DNA of 27,999 nt from Candidatus Zixiibacteriota bacterium (GCA_030670005.1 DAOVCL010000003.1:1-27999); one strand, 5' to 3'. Positions 7,388 through 16,046 are shown, counted from the first letter of the stretch. The notes: generated by a model not told the origin, from the sequence alone. Translations and numbers: made by a program.

Positions 7388-10056
7388 TGAGGTTGGATAA
7401 GGTATACAATCCAAAGGAAGTGGAGGAGAAGTGGTACAGCTTCTGGGAAGAGAGGAGTTTCTTCCACGCCCGCACTGATTCCTCCAGGGAGAGCTTCTCC
7501 ATAGCCATACCTCCCCCAAACATAACCGGCATCCTCACTATGGGGCATGTCTTAGACAATGTGCCCCAGGATATAGTAGTCAGATGGAAGAGGATGCAAG
7601 GCTATGAGACCGTTTGGGTGCCGGGCACGGATCATGCCGGGATCGCCACCCAGAATGTGGTGGAGAAAAACCTTGCCCAAGAGGGCTTAACCAGGTGGGA
7701 CTTAGGAAGGGAAGAGTTTGTGAGAAGGGTGTGGCAGTGGAAGGAGGAGTATGGTGAGGCCATCATCAAGCAACTCAAGAGGTTGGGTTGTTCCTGCGAT
7801 TGGAAGAGACTGAGGTTTACCTTAGATGAGGGCCTATCCCAGGCTGTACAGGAGGCCTTCTTGAGGCTCTACGAGAAGGGGCTGATATATAGGAGCAACT
7901 ATATCATAAACTGGTGTCCCCGATGTTGCACAGCCCTCTCGGATGAGGAGGCAAAACACAAGGAGGTTAAAGGCAAACTCTGGTATATAAGGTATCCCCT
8001 TAAGGGATCCAATGGATTCGTTACCGTGGCCACCACCAGGCCAGAAACCCTGCTGGGCGATGTGGCCTTAGCCATAAACCCTAAGGACCAACGACACAAA
8101 GATCTCCTCAAGCGCACCCTCATCCTTCCTATCCTAAGAAGGGAGCTAAAGGTAATAGAGGATGAGTTCGTCGACCCCAAATTTGGCACAGGGGTGGTTA
8201 AGGTAACCCCAGCTCACGATGTCAACGACTTTGAGATGGGCAAGAGACATAATTTGACCCCTATTCTAATAATGGACCAAAACGGAAGAATGAACGAGGA
8301 GGCAGGCCCCTATCAGGGATTGGACCGATTCGACTGCCGCAGGAGGCTCCTGGAGGATCTGGCCAAGGAAGGTCTCTTAGAGAAGGAGGAAGAACATCTT
8401 ATATCTGTAGGACACTGCCAGAGATGTGACACCATGGTAGAGCCATACCTCTCCGAACAGTGGTTTGTGAGGATGAAGCCCTTAGCCCAGCCGGCCATCG
8501 AGGCCGTGGAGAGGGGGGAGATAAGGTTCTCCCCCCCCAGATGGAAGAAGGTATATCTCAATTGGCTCTATAACATAAGGGACTGGTGCATATCCAGGCA
8601 GCTCTGGTGGGGACACCGTATCCCCATCTGGTATTGTCAGAGCTGCGGTCAACCAATCCCTCAGGGTAAAAACCCCCAGGTATGTCCCCATTGTCAGGGG
8701 TCAGATCTCGTCCAGGAAGAGGATGTGCTGGATACCTGGTTCTCCTCCTGGCTCTGGCCCTTCTCCGTCTTTGGCTGGCCTCAAAATACAGCCGCTCTGC
8801 AGAGATTTTACCCCCTCTCCTTTCAGAACTCTGGCTATGACATAATCTTCTTCTGGGTGGCCAGGATGATAATGGCCGGATATGAGTTCACTGGCAGGGC
8901 CCCCTTTCCCCAGGTCTACATCCACGGAATGGTCCTGGATGAACAGGGGAGGTGGATGAGCAAGTCCCTGGGCAATTCCCCTGATCCCAACCAGATAATA
9001 GAGGAGTTCGGTGCCGATGCGGTGAGGTTCAGCATAATCCTGATCACCGCCCAGGGTCAGGATGCCTACTTCTCCACGGAGAAGGTGCATATCGGAAGGA
9101 ACTTCGCCAACAAGCTCTGGAATGCCTCCCGCTTCATCCTGACCCAAACCCAGGATTTCTCTGGAGAAAACCTCAGGTTAGAGGAGCAGAACCTGGACTT
9201 AGCCGACAGGTGGATACTCACCCGCTTCCATCGCGCGGTCAAATTGATCAGCTCCTCCCTGGAGGGATACAGGTTCAACGAGGCAGCCCACTTAATCTAT
9301 GAATTTACCTGGCATGATTTCTGTGACTGGTATATCGAGCTCTCCAAATCCCCCCTATACCAAAAGAACGGAGGTCAGAGGAGAAGGGATGTTCAAGCTA
9401 TACTCCTCTGCTGCTTAGAGGGGCTTCTCCGGCTCCTCCACCCCTTTATGCCTTTCATCACTGAGGAGATCTGGCAGAAATTGAGGCCCAAAAGCCGCTG
9501 GCTCTGGCCGGGGGATCTGGAAAGTATAACCATTGCCCCCTGGCCTGCGCCAGAGCCAAAATGGATAGCCCCCTCAGTAGATAAGGAGATGGCTAAGCTC
9601 CAGGGGATAGTGGTGGCTATCAGGAATATGAGGGCGGAATTAGGTATCCCTCCCGGCAAGAAAACCAGACTCATACTGAAGCCAGAAACAAAAGAAACAC
9701 TCCATTCCATAGAGGTAAACTCCAGCTATATCACCAATTTAACCAAGGTGGGAGAGCTCATCCTCGATTCGGCCGCCAAGAGACCATCTGGCTGCAAAAC
9801 CGCGGTGGTAGATGATGTAGAGGTATTCCTCCCTCTAAAAGGCCTCATTGACCTGGAGGGGGAGAGGGAAAAGTTAAAAAGAGAGATAGCAAGGATCAAA
9901 ACCTTGGTTGAGAAGGCAAACCAGAAGCTGATGAATAGAGACTTCTTGGAGAGGGCTCCGCAAGAGGTAATCGAAAGGGAAAAGTCAAAGGTCGAGGAGG
10001 GTAGGACCAAGCTGGAGAAACTGAAGGGCAACCTCAGAAACCTGAGTGCGGAATGA
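7387..10056 (+). CDS. valS: Valyl-tRNA synthetase
   Basis: Charges tRNA-Val in the cytosol (class Ia). Domains in order: Rossmann core with PPPNITGILTMGHVLDN (residues 43-58), the start of the editing insertion near residues 180-200 with the substrate motif ATTRPETLLGD, zinc-binding clusters (CPRCCTALSDEE, CQRCDTM, CQSCG and CPHC), the second core motif RWMSKSLGNSPDP (W523-S527), an anticodon-binding domain, and the C-terminal coiled coil characteristic of ValRS from about residue 815 (LEGEREKLKREIARIKTLVE). WVPGTDHAGIATQ identifies ValRS rather than IleRS or LeuRS. The first His of HIGH is Thr51 and the first Lys of KMSKS is Trp523. The length of 889 aa is normal. The start overlaps the preceding gene. 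Confidence 0.97.
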   Translation: MRLDKVYNPKEVEEKWYSFWEERSFFHARTDSSRESFSIAIPPPNITGILTMGHVLDNVPQDIVVRWKRMQGYETVWVPGTDHAGIATQNVVEKNLAQEGLTRWDLGREEFVRRVWQWKEEYGEAIIKQLKRLGCSCDWKRLRFTLDEGLSQAVQEAFLRLYEKGLIYRSNYIINWCPRCCTALSDEEAKHKEVKGKLWYIRYPLKGSNGFVTVATTRPETLLGDVALAINPKDQRHKDLLKRTLILPILRRELKVIEDEFVDPKFGTGVVKVTPAHDVNDFEMGKRHNLTPILIMDQNGRMNEEAGPYQGLDRFDCRRRLLEDLAKEGLLEKEEEHLISVGHCQRCDTMVEPYLSEQWFVRMKPLAQPAIEAVERGEIRFSPPRWKKVYLNWLYNIRDWCISRQLWWGHRIPIWYCQSCGQPIPQGKNPQVCPHCQGSDLVQEEDVLDTWFSSWLWPFSVFGWPQNTAALQRFYPLSFQNSGYDIIFFWVARMIMAGYEFTGRAPFPQVYIHGMVLDEQGRWMSKSLGNSPDPNQIIEEFGADAVRFSIILITAQGQDAYFSTEKVHIGRNFANKLWNASRFILTQTQDFSGENLRLEEQNLDLADRWILTRFHRAVKLISSSLEGYRFNEAAHLIYEFTWHDFCDWYIELSKSPLYQKNGGQRRRDVQAILLCCLEGLLRLLHPFMPFITEEIWQKLRPKSRWLWPGDLESITIAPWPAPEPKWIAPSVDKEMAKLQGIVVAIRNMRAELGIPPGKKTRLILKPETKETLHSIEVNSSYITNLTKVGELILDSAAKRPSGCKTAVVDDVEVFLPLKGLIDLEGEREKLKREIARIKTLVEKANQKLMNRDFLERAPQEVIEREKSKVEEGRTKLEKLKGNLRNLSAE

Positions 10057-10465
10057 TGATAACAGCTCACGGGGGTCAGGGATCAGCAGTCAGGTATTCC
10101 GTGGCTCCCACGGTGAGGTGGAAAAAGCCCCTTCTGCCACCCCTTGCCATCAGATGTTTGGACAGGTCTTTAGACCTGTCCAAACAATCAGTTTTCTACC
10201 CGACTTTAGTCAAGGTGCGTAGGGTTTCAGCCCAAACATAGGGGCCTGAGAGGCCCTTAACCCGCACTAAAGTGCGGTAGAAACCCCCCCAACCGAGGTG
10301 GCAGAAGCCCTCTTCTGCTATCGGATAGAAAACAAAAGACCCACCACGGATAGACACGGAGAAAGAAAAAGACGGCCGTCAGATGGGGGCATCTGAGGGC
10401 TTACGGAATTTCCATTTTCCAATTTCTATTTTCCATCCTTCAAGGCAGGAACCTGCCTGCAAGGA
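10057..10465. repeat. Longest repeat mosaic (valS to DUF4139 gene)
   Basis: The 438-nt gap contains, in order: a degenerate GGTGG..CCACC hairpin (about 10116-10140); a perfect 14-bp hairpin GTTTGGACAGGTCT (10156-10169) with 10172-10185; the reverse-oriented composite element 10195-10281 with four small stems; GCAGAAG (10301-10307) with 10312-10318; the CCACCACGGATAGACACGG tag (about 10341-10359); TCAGATG (10379-10385) with 10390-10396; the double AATTTCCATTTTCC tag (10407-10434); and GCAGG/CCTGC at about 10445-10457. The open frame 10053-10241 is made of repeats. TATACT at 10474 is promoter-like but too close to the downstream Shine-Dalgarno site. No gene is seen. Confidence 0.85.
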
Positions 10466-10494
10466 AGAAAATTTATACTTAGGAGGTATTTAGA

Positions 10495-11859
10495 ATGAAA
10501 GCAGCCAAGTTCTTTTTTGTTCTTCTCATCCTCTGGGCCGGCTTGGCCCAAGCTACCGGGGAGAGGCAGATGGCCATCACGGTTTACAACCAAAACCTTG
10601 CCCTGGTCAAGGATGTGCGGCTGATGGATTTAAAGAAGGGGATAACCGTGATTAGGTTCAGGGATGTGGCCTCCCAGATAGATCCCACCTCTGTTCACTT
10701 CCGCTCCCTCAGCTACCCGGAGAAGGTCTCCATCTTAGAGCAGAACTACGAATACGATCTGGTGAGCACCCAGAAGTTGCTGCGGAAATATATTGATCAG
10801 CAGATTAAGATAACTGCCAAGGACAATAAGACCTACCAGGGAACCTTGCTCAGCTCCTCCAAGGATGGCATTGTTCTGGCCGCGAGGGAGGGGGGGATAA
10901 AGGTCATAAGACCTGAATCCATTCTGGATCTAGATTTCCCCACCCTTCCCGAGGGGTTGATCACCCGCCCGACTTTGGTCTGGTTGCTTGATTGCCAAAG
11001 GGGGGGTAGGCAGAAGACGGAGATAAGCTATCTAACCTCTGGAATAAACTGGCACTGCGAATATGTAGCCGTGGCCGATAAGGAGGACAGATCCTTAGAC
11101 CTTGCCGGTTGGGTCTCCATCGACAACAAATCAGGGGCTACATATCCCGATGCCAAGCTGAAGCTCATCGCCGGTGAGGTGCACCGGGTGAAGCCTCCCC
11201 GCAGACGTAGAGTCCCCATGGAATTTGGTGAAGATGTTGCCTTAGCCAAGGGGGTGCCTCAGTTCGAGGAGAAGCCATTCTTCGAGTATCATATGTATAC
11301 CCTTGGTCGTAAGGCCACCATCAAGGACAACCAGATAAAACAGCTCTCCCTCTTTTCCCCTACCCAAGTCAATGTAAACAAGATCTACACCTATGATGGG
11401 GCCAGATATGGTAAGAAGGTGAGGGTAAACTTGGAGTTCCAAAACTCCCGGAAGGCGGGGCTGGGCATCCCCCTCCCCAAGGGAAAGGTGAGGGTCTACA
11501 AGGAGGATGTGGACAAATCCTTGGAGTTTATCGGAGAAGACCTCATCGATCACACCCCCAAGGACGAAAAGGTGAGAATATTCTTGGGAAATGCCTTTGA
11601 TATAGTGGGGGAGAGGAAAAAGATCAGCTATCACAAGATCGGGGATAGGGCCAGGGAGGAGAGCTGGGAGATAAGATTACGCAATCACAAAAAGGAGAAT
11701 GTGGAGATAGTGGTCGTGGAGCACTTCTGGGGGGAGTGGGAGATAACTGAGAGCAATTACAGATTCAACAAAAAAGATGCCTATACCGCCGAGTTTAAGA
11801 TCCCGGTAACCAAAGATGGGGAGTCAGTATTGAAGTATACGGTAAGGTTTGAGTGGTAG
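10495..11859 (+). CDS. DUF4139 domain-containing secreted protein
   Basis: A 454-aa protein with a Sec signal peptide (residues 1 to about 22, MKAAKFFFVLLILWAGLAQA), hence periplasmic or outer-membrane-associated. The body matches the DUF4139 family pattern: an N-terminal VYNQNLALVKDVRLMDLKKG with IRFRDVASQIDPTSVHF, a central TSGINWHCEYVAVAD and LDLAGWVSIDNKSGATYPDA, and C-terminal beta-strands (VRVNLEFQNSRKAGLGIPLP, ending in LKYTVRFEW). The biochemical function of this family is not established. A strong AGGAGGT (10481-10487) lies 7 nt before ATG 10495. No enzyme motif is apparent. It is flanked by repeat-rich gaps on both sides and looks monocistronic. Confidence 0.8.
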   Translation: MKAAKFFFVLLILWAGLAQATGERQMAITVYNQNLALVKDVRLMDLKKGITVIRFRDVASQIDPTSVHFRSLSYPEKVSILEQNYEYDLVSTQKLLRKYIDQQIKITAKDNKTYQGTLLSSSKDGIVLAAREGGIKVIRPESILDLDFPTLPEGLITRPTLVWLLDCQRGGRQKTEISYLTSGINWHCEYVAVADKEDRSLDLAGWVSIDNKSGATYPDAKLKLIAGEVHRVKPPRRRRVPMEFGEDVALAKGVPQFEEKPFFEYHMYTLGRKATIKDNQIKQLSLFSPTQVNVNKIYTYDGARYGKKVRVNLEFQNSRKAGLGIPLPKGKVRVYKEDVDKSLEFIGEDLIDHTPKDEKVRIFLGNAFDIVGERKKISYHKIGDRAREESWEIRLRNHKKENVEIVVVEHFWGEWEITESNYRFNKKDAYTAEFKIPVTKDGESVLKYTVRFEW

Positions 11860-12120
11860 GCTGCCCTTGGACAGGTTCCCCTCCTATAACCTTGTGGATG
11901 ATAACATCCACAAGGAGCAGGGGGTAGCCGCAACCTTCAGATTGCGAATGGACGCAGACTGAAGTCTGCGGTTTCCAGGGGGGTTAGTATCCATAGTAAC
12001 CTCCCGTAGGTTTGGAACCTACGGGAGGTTTAAGGCTCCTCATAATGACAGAGATCTGAGGCGGCATCCTGATTTATCAGACTACATTTGGGACGGATTT
12101 ACCTTCAAGATGGAGAGATT
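11860..12120. repeat. Three-hairpin cluster between the DUF4139 gene and the TPR lipoprotein
   Basis: CCTTGTGGATG (11890-11900) pairs perfectly with 11905-11915 around ATAA. CGCAGACT (11953-11960) pairs with 11963-11970, with a CTGAAG centre as in the CTNNAG family. The 15-nt arm AACCTCCCGTAGGTT (11998-12012) pairs perfectly with 12016-12030 around TGG. None is followed by a T-run, so they are not ordinary intrinsic terminators. The rest, to about 12120, shows nothing recognisable. Confidence 0.75.
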
Positions 12121-12124
12121 CTGC

Positions 12125-12153
12125 TTGACAGGCTGAAAATTTTTTGTTTAACT
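12125..12153 (+). promoter_or_regulatory. Candidate promoter for the TPR lipoprotein gene
   Basis: TTGACA (12125-12130), a 17-nt spacer and TTAACT (12148-12153, 3 of 6 matches), followed by a short leader with an AGGAG site before TTG 12186. The -35 is perfect and the -10 weak. Confidence 0.35.
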
Positions 12154-12185
12154 ATGCCCCTACATGCAGACGAAAGGAGAGCAAA

Positions 12186-13328
12186 TTGAGAAAAATAAAA
12201 TTTATTTTAGGCCTCATCCTCCTCCTTGGTTTGGCCTGGCTGGCTGGCTGCCAGTCGCCAGCCGTGACCTCGATGAAGATCTACATCCAGCAGAAGAACT
12301 GGGAGAAGGCTCAGGCTCAGGGAGAACTGGCTGTTAAGGAACAGCCTCAAAACGCTGAGGCCTGGTGGCTTCTGGGGACTGTATATTCGGAAAGGAAGAT
12401 GTACAACGAGATGAATCAGGTCTTTGACCAGGCGGTAAAACTTAATCCAGGCAAGTTTGAGGAGGAGACGAAAAACTGGAGAAGGGCCGAATGGGGAAAG
12501 AAGTTCAATGAGGGTTTGAACCTGATCAAAAAGGGTAAATATCAGGAGGCTAAAGAGAAGCTCCAGACAGCCATGATCATAGATCCAAACCAAGCTCAGG
12601 CCTGGGAGAACCTGGGTTACATCTATTCAGTGCTTGACTCCACGGATAAGGCCTTAAGCCACTATGAAAAGGGCTCCCAGCTCGATCCGAAAAATGCCAC
12701 CGTGCTGATGAACATAGCCGCTATCCACTACAATCATCAGAGATATGAGAAGGCTTTAGCCATCTACGATTCGGTTCTCTCCCTTGATCCCTCGCACAAG
12801 GAGGCCTTGAACCAAAAGGCAAATTGTTCGTTTAATTTGGGGTTAAGCTTCTTTCAAGATAATGATTACGATAGGGCCATCGATTATTTTGAGGAGGTCT
12901 TGAAGATAGACCCCCAGGATCCTGATGCCCTCCACAACTTGGCCTACATATACCTGGCCCGCAAACAGGAGGATAAGGCCGCTCTCTACTTAGAGAGAGC
13001 CCTCCAGGCAGACCCCCAGGATTATGAGTCCATCCATACCTTAGCCTCCGTCTACCTTTCCCAAAGGCAGACGGATAAGGCTATCCCCCTTCTGAAGGGG
13101 GCCTTAGAGGGAAAGCCAGACGATGTGGAGTCGATGAGGCTACTGGCCTCTATATATCTCTTTCAGAGAGAATACGACCAGGCCCTCCCCCTGTTTGAGG
13201 TGGTGGTGAAATTGAACCCACAAAATGTGGAGGCCTGGAACAGCTTAGGCCTGCTCTACTCCAAGAAGGGAATGAAGAAGAAGAGCGAGGATGCTTACCG
13301 GGAGGCCAGGAAGCTCCAGCCGAAGTGA
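12186..13328 (+). CDS. TPR-repeat lipoprotein
   Basis: A 380-aa lipoprotein consisting almost wholly of tetratricopeptide repeats, likely a protein-interaction scaffold in the periplasm attached to a membrane. The signal peptide is basic then hydrophobic (RKIKFILGLILLLGLAW) and ends in lipobox LAGC with Cys22. About nine TPR units follow. Clear examples are AWENLGYIYSVLDSTDKALS, LHNLAYIYLARKQEDKAALY and AWNSLGLLYSKKGMKKKSED, each ending near LDPKN/LNPQN-type turns. The frame is open upstream to 12144, but AGGAG at 12176-12180 with good spacing selects TTG 12186, which also puts the signal peptide at the N-terminus. A candidate promoter lies at 12125-12153 and a terminator at 13451-13481. Confidence 0.85.
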   Translation: MRKIKFILGLILLLGLAWLAGCQSPAVTSMKIYIQQKNWEKAQAQGELAVKEQPQNAEAWWLLGTVYSERKMYNEMNQVFDQAVKLNPGKFEEETKNWRRAEWGKKFNEGLNLIKKGKYQEAKEKLQTAMIIDPNQAQAWENLGYIYSVLDSTDKALSHYEKGSQLDPKNATVLMNIAAIHYNHQRYEKALAIYDSVLSLDPSHKEALNQKANCSFNLGLSFFQDNDYDRAIDYFEEVLKIDPQDPDALHNLAYIYLARKQEDKAALYLERALQADPQDYESIHTLASVYLSQRQTDKAIPLLKGALEGKPDDVESMRLLASIYLFQREYDQALPLFEVVVKLNPQNVEAWNSLGLLYSKKGMKKKSEDAYREARKLQPK

Positions 13329-13433
13329 GGTGGCAGAACCCCGATTCTGCCACCAGATTGAAAACAAAAGGCCCACCACGGAGTAGCACGGAAAGAGAAT
13401 AAAGACTGCCGTCAGGTGAGGGCACCTGACGGC
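13329..13433. repeat. Minimal ordered repeat cassette before priA
   Basis: The simplest clean copy of the recurrent order. GGTGGCAGAA (13329-13338) pairs perfectly with 13345-13354 around CCCCGA, the reverse complement of the TCGGGG loop used elsewhere. Then come ATTGAAAACAAAAG and CCACCACGGAG..CACGG (13357-13391), and GCCGTCAGGTG (13408-13418) pairs perfectly with 13423-13433 around AGGG. The first arm begins 1 nt after the stop codon of the TPR gene. Confidence 0.85.
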
Positions 13434-13450
13434 TCAGTCAGTTATTACTC

Positions 13451-13481
13451 AAAAAAGCAGTGCTTTGGGCACTGCTTTTTT
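13451..13481. terminator. Strong intrinsic terminator, probably bidirectional
   Basis: GCAGTGC (13457-13463) pairs with GCACTGC (13469-13475) around TTTGG. The stem is flanked by six A on the left and six T on the right (13476-13481), so it works on paper in both directions. It ends the TPR-gene transcript and lies inside the open frame upstream of priA, ruling out a long N-terminal extension of PriA. Confidence 0.9.
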
Positions 13482-13482
13482 G

Positions 13483-13511
13483 TTGCCTCTCAAGGTTCGA
13501 AAGGGTATATT
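13483..13511 (+). promoter_or_regulatory. Candidate priA promoter, leaderless geometry
   Basis: TTGCCT (13483-13488, 4 of 6), exactly 17 nt, then TATATT (13506-13511, 5 of 6). Only 6 nt separate the -10 from GTG 13518, so transcription would start at or next to the start codon. It begins 2 nt after the terminator's T-run. Confidence 0.5.
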
Positions 13512-13517
13512 GAGATC

Positions 13518-15935
13518 GTGGAGAAACTGGTCTATGTAGTCCCCCTCCTCCCCTCAGAGGAGATATTGACCTATTCTGTCCCCCCCCTCTTGCAGAAAAG
13601 GGCAATACCGGGCTCCAGGGCTCTCGTTCCAGTGGGGAGAAGAACTTTAACCGGGGTAATTGTGGGGAGAGCTAAAAAGGCCCCTCAAGAAAGCCTAAGG
13701 GAGATAGCCGATGTCTTAGACACCTACCCCCTAATCAGTCTTGAGCTCCTGAGGTTCACCAGATGGATAAGCCGATACTACCTCTGTAGTTGGGGGGATG
13801 TGCTCAAAGCATCCCTCCCCGGAGGGATAAATATAGAGGGAAGAAAGATGGTCAGCCTAAGGGTGGAGGTTAATCCAGGTTCCCTCGATCCCTTCCCCTC
13901 CCGGATTGTCTCAGAGCTTAAAGGGGGAAACCTAACCCTAAGGACACTCTCCCAGAGGGTTGGACATAAGGGGCTAACCACGGCCTTAGGGATGCTCTCC
14001 CAGAAGGGGATAGTCGAGATGGCCGAGAGGGTCAAACCTCCTCAGGTCAGGGTCCTCTTTGTCACCTATGTCTCTCCAAAGGTAAGGGAGATCCCTGAAA
14101 ACATTCTAAAGAGGGCCCCTCAGCAGGCCCGTTGCCTACAGATCCTCTTGAATTCCCCATCTCCTATCCCTAAATCAACCCTGCGGAGAGAATATGGTAT
14201 TGGAGATTCAGTGATTGCCTCTCTGGCCAAAAAAGGGCTGATCAGAACCTATCCCAAGGAGAGGTTGAGGGACCCCTATGCCGACCTCTCCCCTTCCCCT
14301 GCTCCCATCCACTCCCTGACCACATCTCAAACCAAGGCCTTATCCCAGATTAACCTCCCCATAGAGAAGAGGGAATACCGGGCCTTTCTCCTCTATGGGG
14401 TGGCCTCCTCGGGGAAGACCCAGATCTACATCCAGGCAGTAAAAAAAGTAATCAAGCTGGGAAGAAAGGCCCTCCTCCTCCTTCCTGAGGTCTCCCTCAC
14501 TCCACAGATGGTCACAAAGTTCCGCTCACACTTCGGGTCAAAGGTAACCATCCTCCACTCCTATCTCTCCCCAGGGGAGAGATACGACAGTTGGAGAAAG
14601 ATAAGGGAAGGAAGTTTTGATGTGGTTATTGGGGCCAGATCGGCCATATTCGCCCCCTTGCAGGGGTTGGGCCTGATCATAGTCGATGAGGAACACTCCT
14701 CCTCCTACAAGCAGAAGGAACCCTCCCCCAGGTATAACGCCAGGGATCTGGCCGTGGTGAGGGCTAAGCTAAACCGGGCTGTAGTCATTCTGGGCTCTGC
14801 CACCCCTTCCATAGAAAGCTTACACAACTGCCAGATTGGCAAATACCAGCTCCTGAGGCTTCCAGAGATGGTGGAGAAGAAATCTCTTCCCCCGGTGGTC
14901 GTAGTGGATATGCGGGCCGAAGGGGAGAGGGGGAACTGGGGCATATTCTCCCTCATCCTCCAGGAGGAGATGGAGAAGAGGTTAAGGGATGGTCAGCAGG
15001 TGATCCTGTTTTTGAACCGGAGGGGATTTTCCACCTTTATCAGATGTGAGGATTGTGGCTTTGTGGCCAAATGTCCCAGATGTAGCCTGACCTTGACCTT
15101 TCACCTACAGAGCCACAGTCTCCTCTGCCATTACTGCGGATATAGGGAGGAGGCCCCTGTCTGCTGCCCAAAGTGCAGAGGGCAGAGGATAATTTACCGG
15201 GGGTTAGGAACCCAGAGGGTGGAGGCTGAGGCCAAGCGGCTCTTCCCCCAATATCCCCTCCTGAGAATGGATACAGATACCACCTCGAGGAAGGGAGCAC
15301 ATCGCCAAATCTACGAATCGTTCCAGAGGGGAGAGGCGCAAATACTCCTGGGAACTCAGATGGTAGCCAAGGGCCTGCATTTTCCCCGAGTGACCCTGGT
15401 GGGGGTGATCTCCGCTGATACCTCCCTCCATCTGCCGGACTTCCGGGCCAACGAACGCACCTTCCAGCTTCTGGCTCAGGTGGCCGGCCGCGCGGGAAGG
15501 GGCCCTTCCGCAGGCCTGGTAGTGGTGCAAACATATTCCCCAGAGAGCACCCCGGTGAAATTGGCCGCCCAATACGATTACTTAGGCTTCTATCAAGGGG
15601 AGATAAAGCTAAGAGGGGAGCTCTCCTATCCCCCCTTCACCCACCTGGTCTCCTTTCTGATTAGGGGAAAGGATGAGGCCAAGGTAAAAGAGAGGGCAGA
15701 GGAGCTGGCCAACAAACTGAGGGGGGGAGAAAAGGACTTACCCTTTACCATTTTGGGACCTGCCCCAGCACCTTTCTACAGGTTAAGGGAGGAGTTCAGG
15801 TGGAGGATACTTTTAAAGAGCGAGGATGAGAAGAGGGCGAAAAGAACCCTCAGGAGGCTGATTGTTCCGATTGTCCATCATCCCCAACAAGGGGTCAAGA
15901 TAACCATAGATGTTGACCCTCAAGATATGATGTAG
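13518..15935 (+). CDS. priA: Primosomal replication restart helicase PriA
   Basis: A superfamily 2 helicase that reloads the replisome at collapsed forks, cytosolic. The N-terminal DNA-binding domain (VYVVPLLPSEEILTYSVPP) is followed by Walker A GVASSGKT (residues 294-301), Walker B DEEH (390-393), LGSATPS, and the PriA-specific zinc region starting at C510 (RCEDCGFVAKCPRC, then CHYCG and CCPKC). After it come GLGTQRVE and helicase motif VI QVAGRAGRG. The frame is open to 13416, but that stretch contains repeats and a terminator. GTG 13518 (805 aa) gives the normal N-terminus. An ATT at 13509 is the only close alternative. No clear Shine-Dalgarno site is present. Confidence 0.95.
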   Translation: MEKLVYVVPLLPSEEILTYSVPPLLQKRAIPGSRALVPVGRRTLTGVIVGRAKKAPQESLREIADVLDTYPLISLELLRFTRWISRYYLCSWGDVLKASLPGGINIEGRKMVSLRVEVNPGSLDPFPSRIVSELKGGNLTLRTLSQRVGHKGLTTALGMLSQKGIVEMAERVKPPQVRVLFVTYVSPKVREIPENILKRAPQQARCLQILLNSPSPIPKSTLRREYGIGDSVIASLAKKGLIRTYPKERLRDPYADLSPSPAPIHSLTTSQTKALSQINLPIEKREYRAFLLYGVASSGKTQIYIQAVKKVIKLGRKALLLLPEVSLTPQMVTKFRSHFGSKVTILHSYLSPGERYDSWRKIREGSFDVVIGARSAIFAPLQGLGLIIVDEEHSSSYKQKEPSPRYNARDLAVVRAKLNRAVVILGSATPSIESLHNCQIGKYQLLRLPEMVEKKSLPPVVVVDMRAEGERGNWGIFSLILQEEMEKRLRDGQQVILFLNRRGFSTFIRCEDCGFVAKCPRCSLTLTFHLQSHSLLCHYCGYREEAPVCCPKCRGQRIIYRGLGTQRVEAEAKRLFPQYPLLRMDTDTTSRKGAHRQIYESFQRGEAQILLGTQMVAKGLHFPRVTLVGVISADTSLHLPDFRANERTFQLLAQVAGRAGRGPSAGLVVVQTYSPESTPVKLAAQYDYLGFYQGEIKLRGELSYPPFTHLVSFLIRGKDEAKVKERAEELANKLRGGEKDLPFTILGPAPAPFYRLREEFRWRILLKSEDEKRAKRTLRRLIVPIVHHPQQGVKITIDVDPQDMM

Positions 15936-15996
15936 GTGGTCCTATCCATTCCCAATTATTAGAGAAATTGCATAACTCCTGGAGATTTCAGTTGCC

Positions 15997-16046
15997 CCGT
16001 CAGGTCGGGAAACCTGACGGTTAAGTCTGTAAAAACGGACTCAGCA
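15997..16046. repeat. Hairpins in the priA-exbB gap
   Basis: CCGTCAGGT (15997-16005) pairs perfectly with ACCTGACGG (16012-16020) around CGGGAA, a member of the second hairpin family with yet another inner arm. A smaller stem AGTCTG/CGGACT follows at about 16023-16040. There is no T-run, so terminator function for priA is unsupported. Confidence 0.7.

Noticed and set aside
10053..10241. 62-codon open frame after valS
   Set aside because: It consists of repeat modules (the 14-bp hairpin at 10156-10185 and half of the composite element) and has no Shine-Dalgarno site or protein-like composition.
10057..10494. CRISPR array
   Set aside because: Repeats recur, but spacing is irregular, units are of different families and orientations, arms vary, and no cas gene is present.
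13416..13517. N-terminal extension of PriA from 13416
   Set aside because: The stretch contains half of a repeat hairpin and a complete intrinsic terminator, and PriA homology begins just after 13518.
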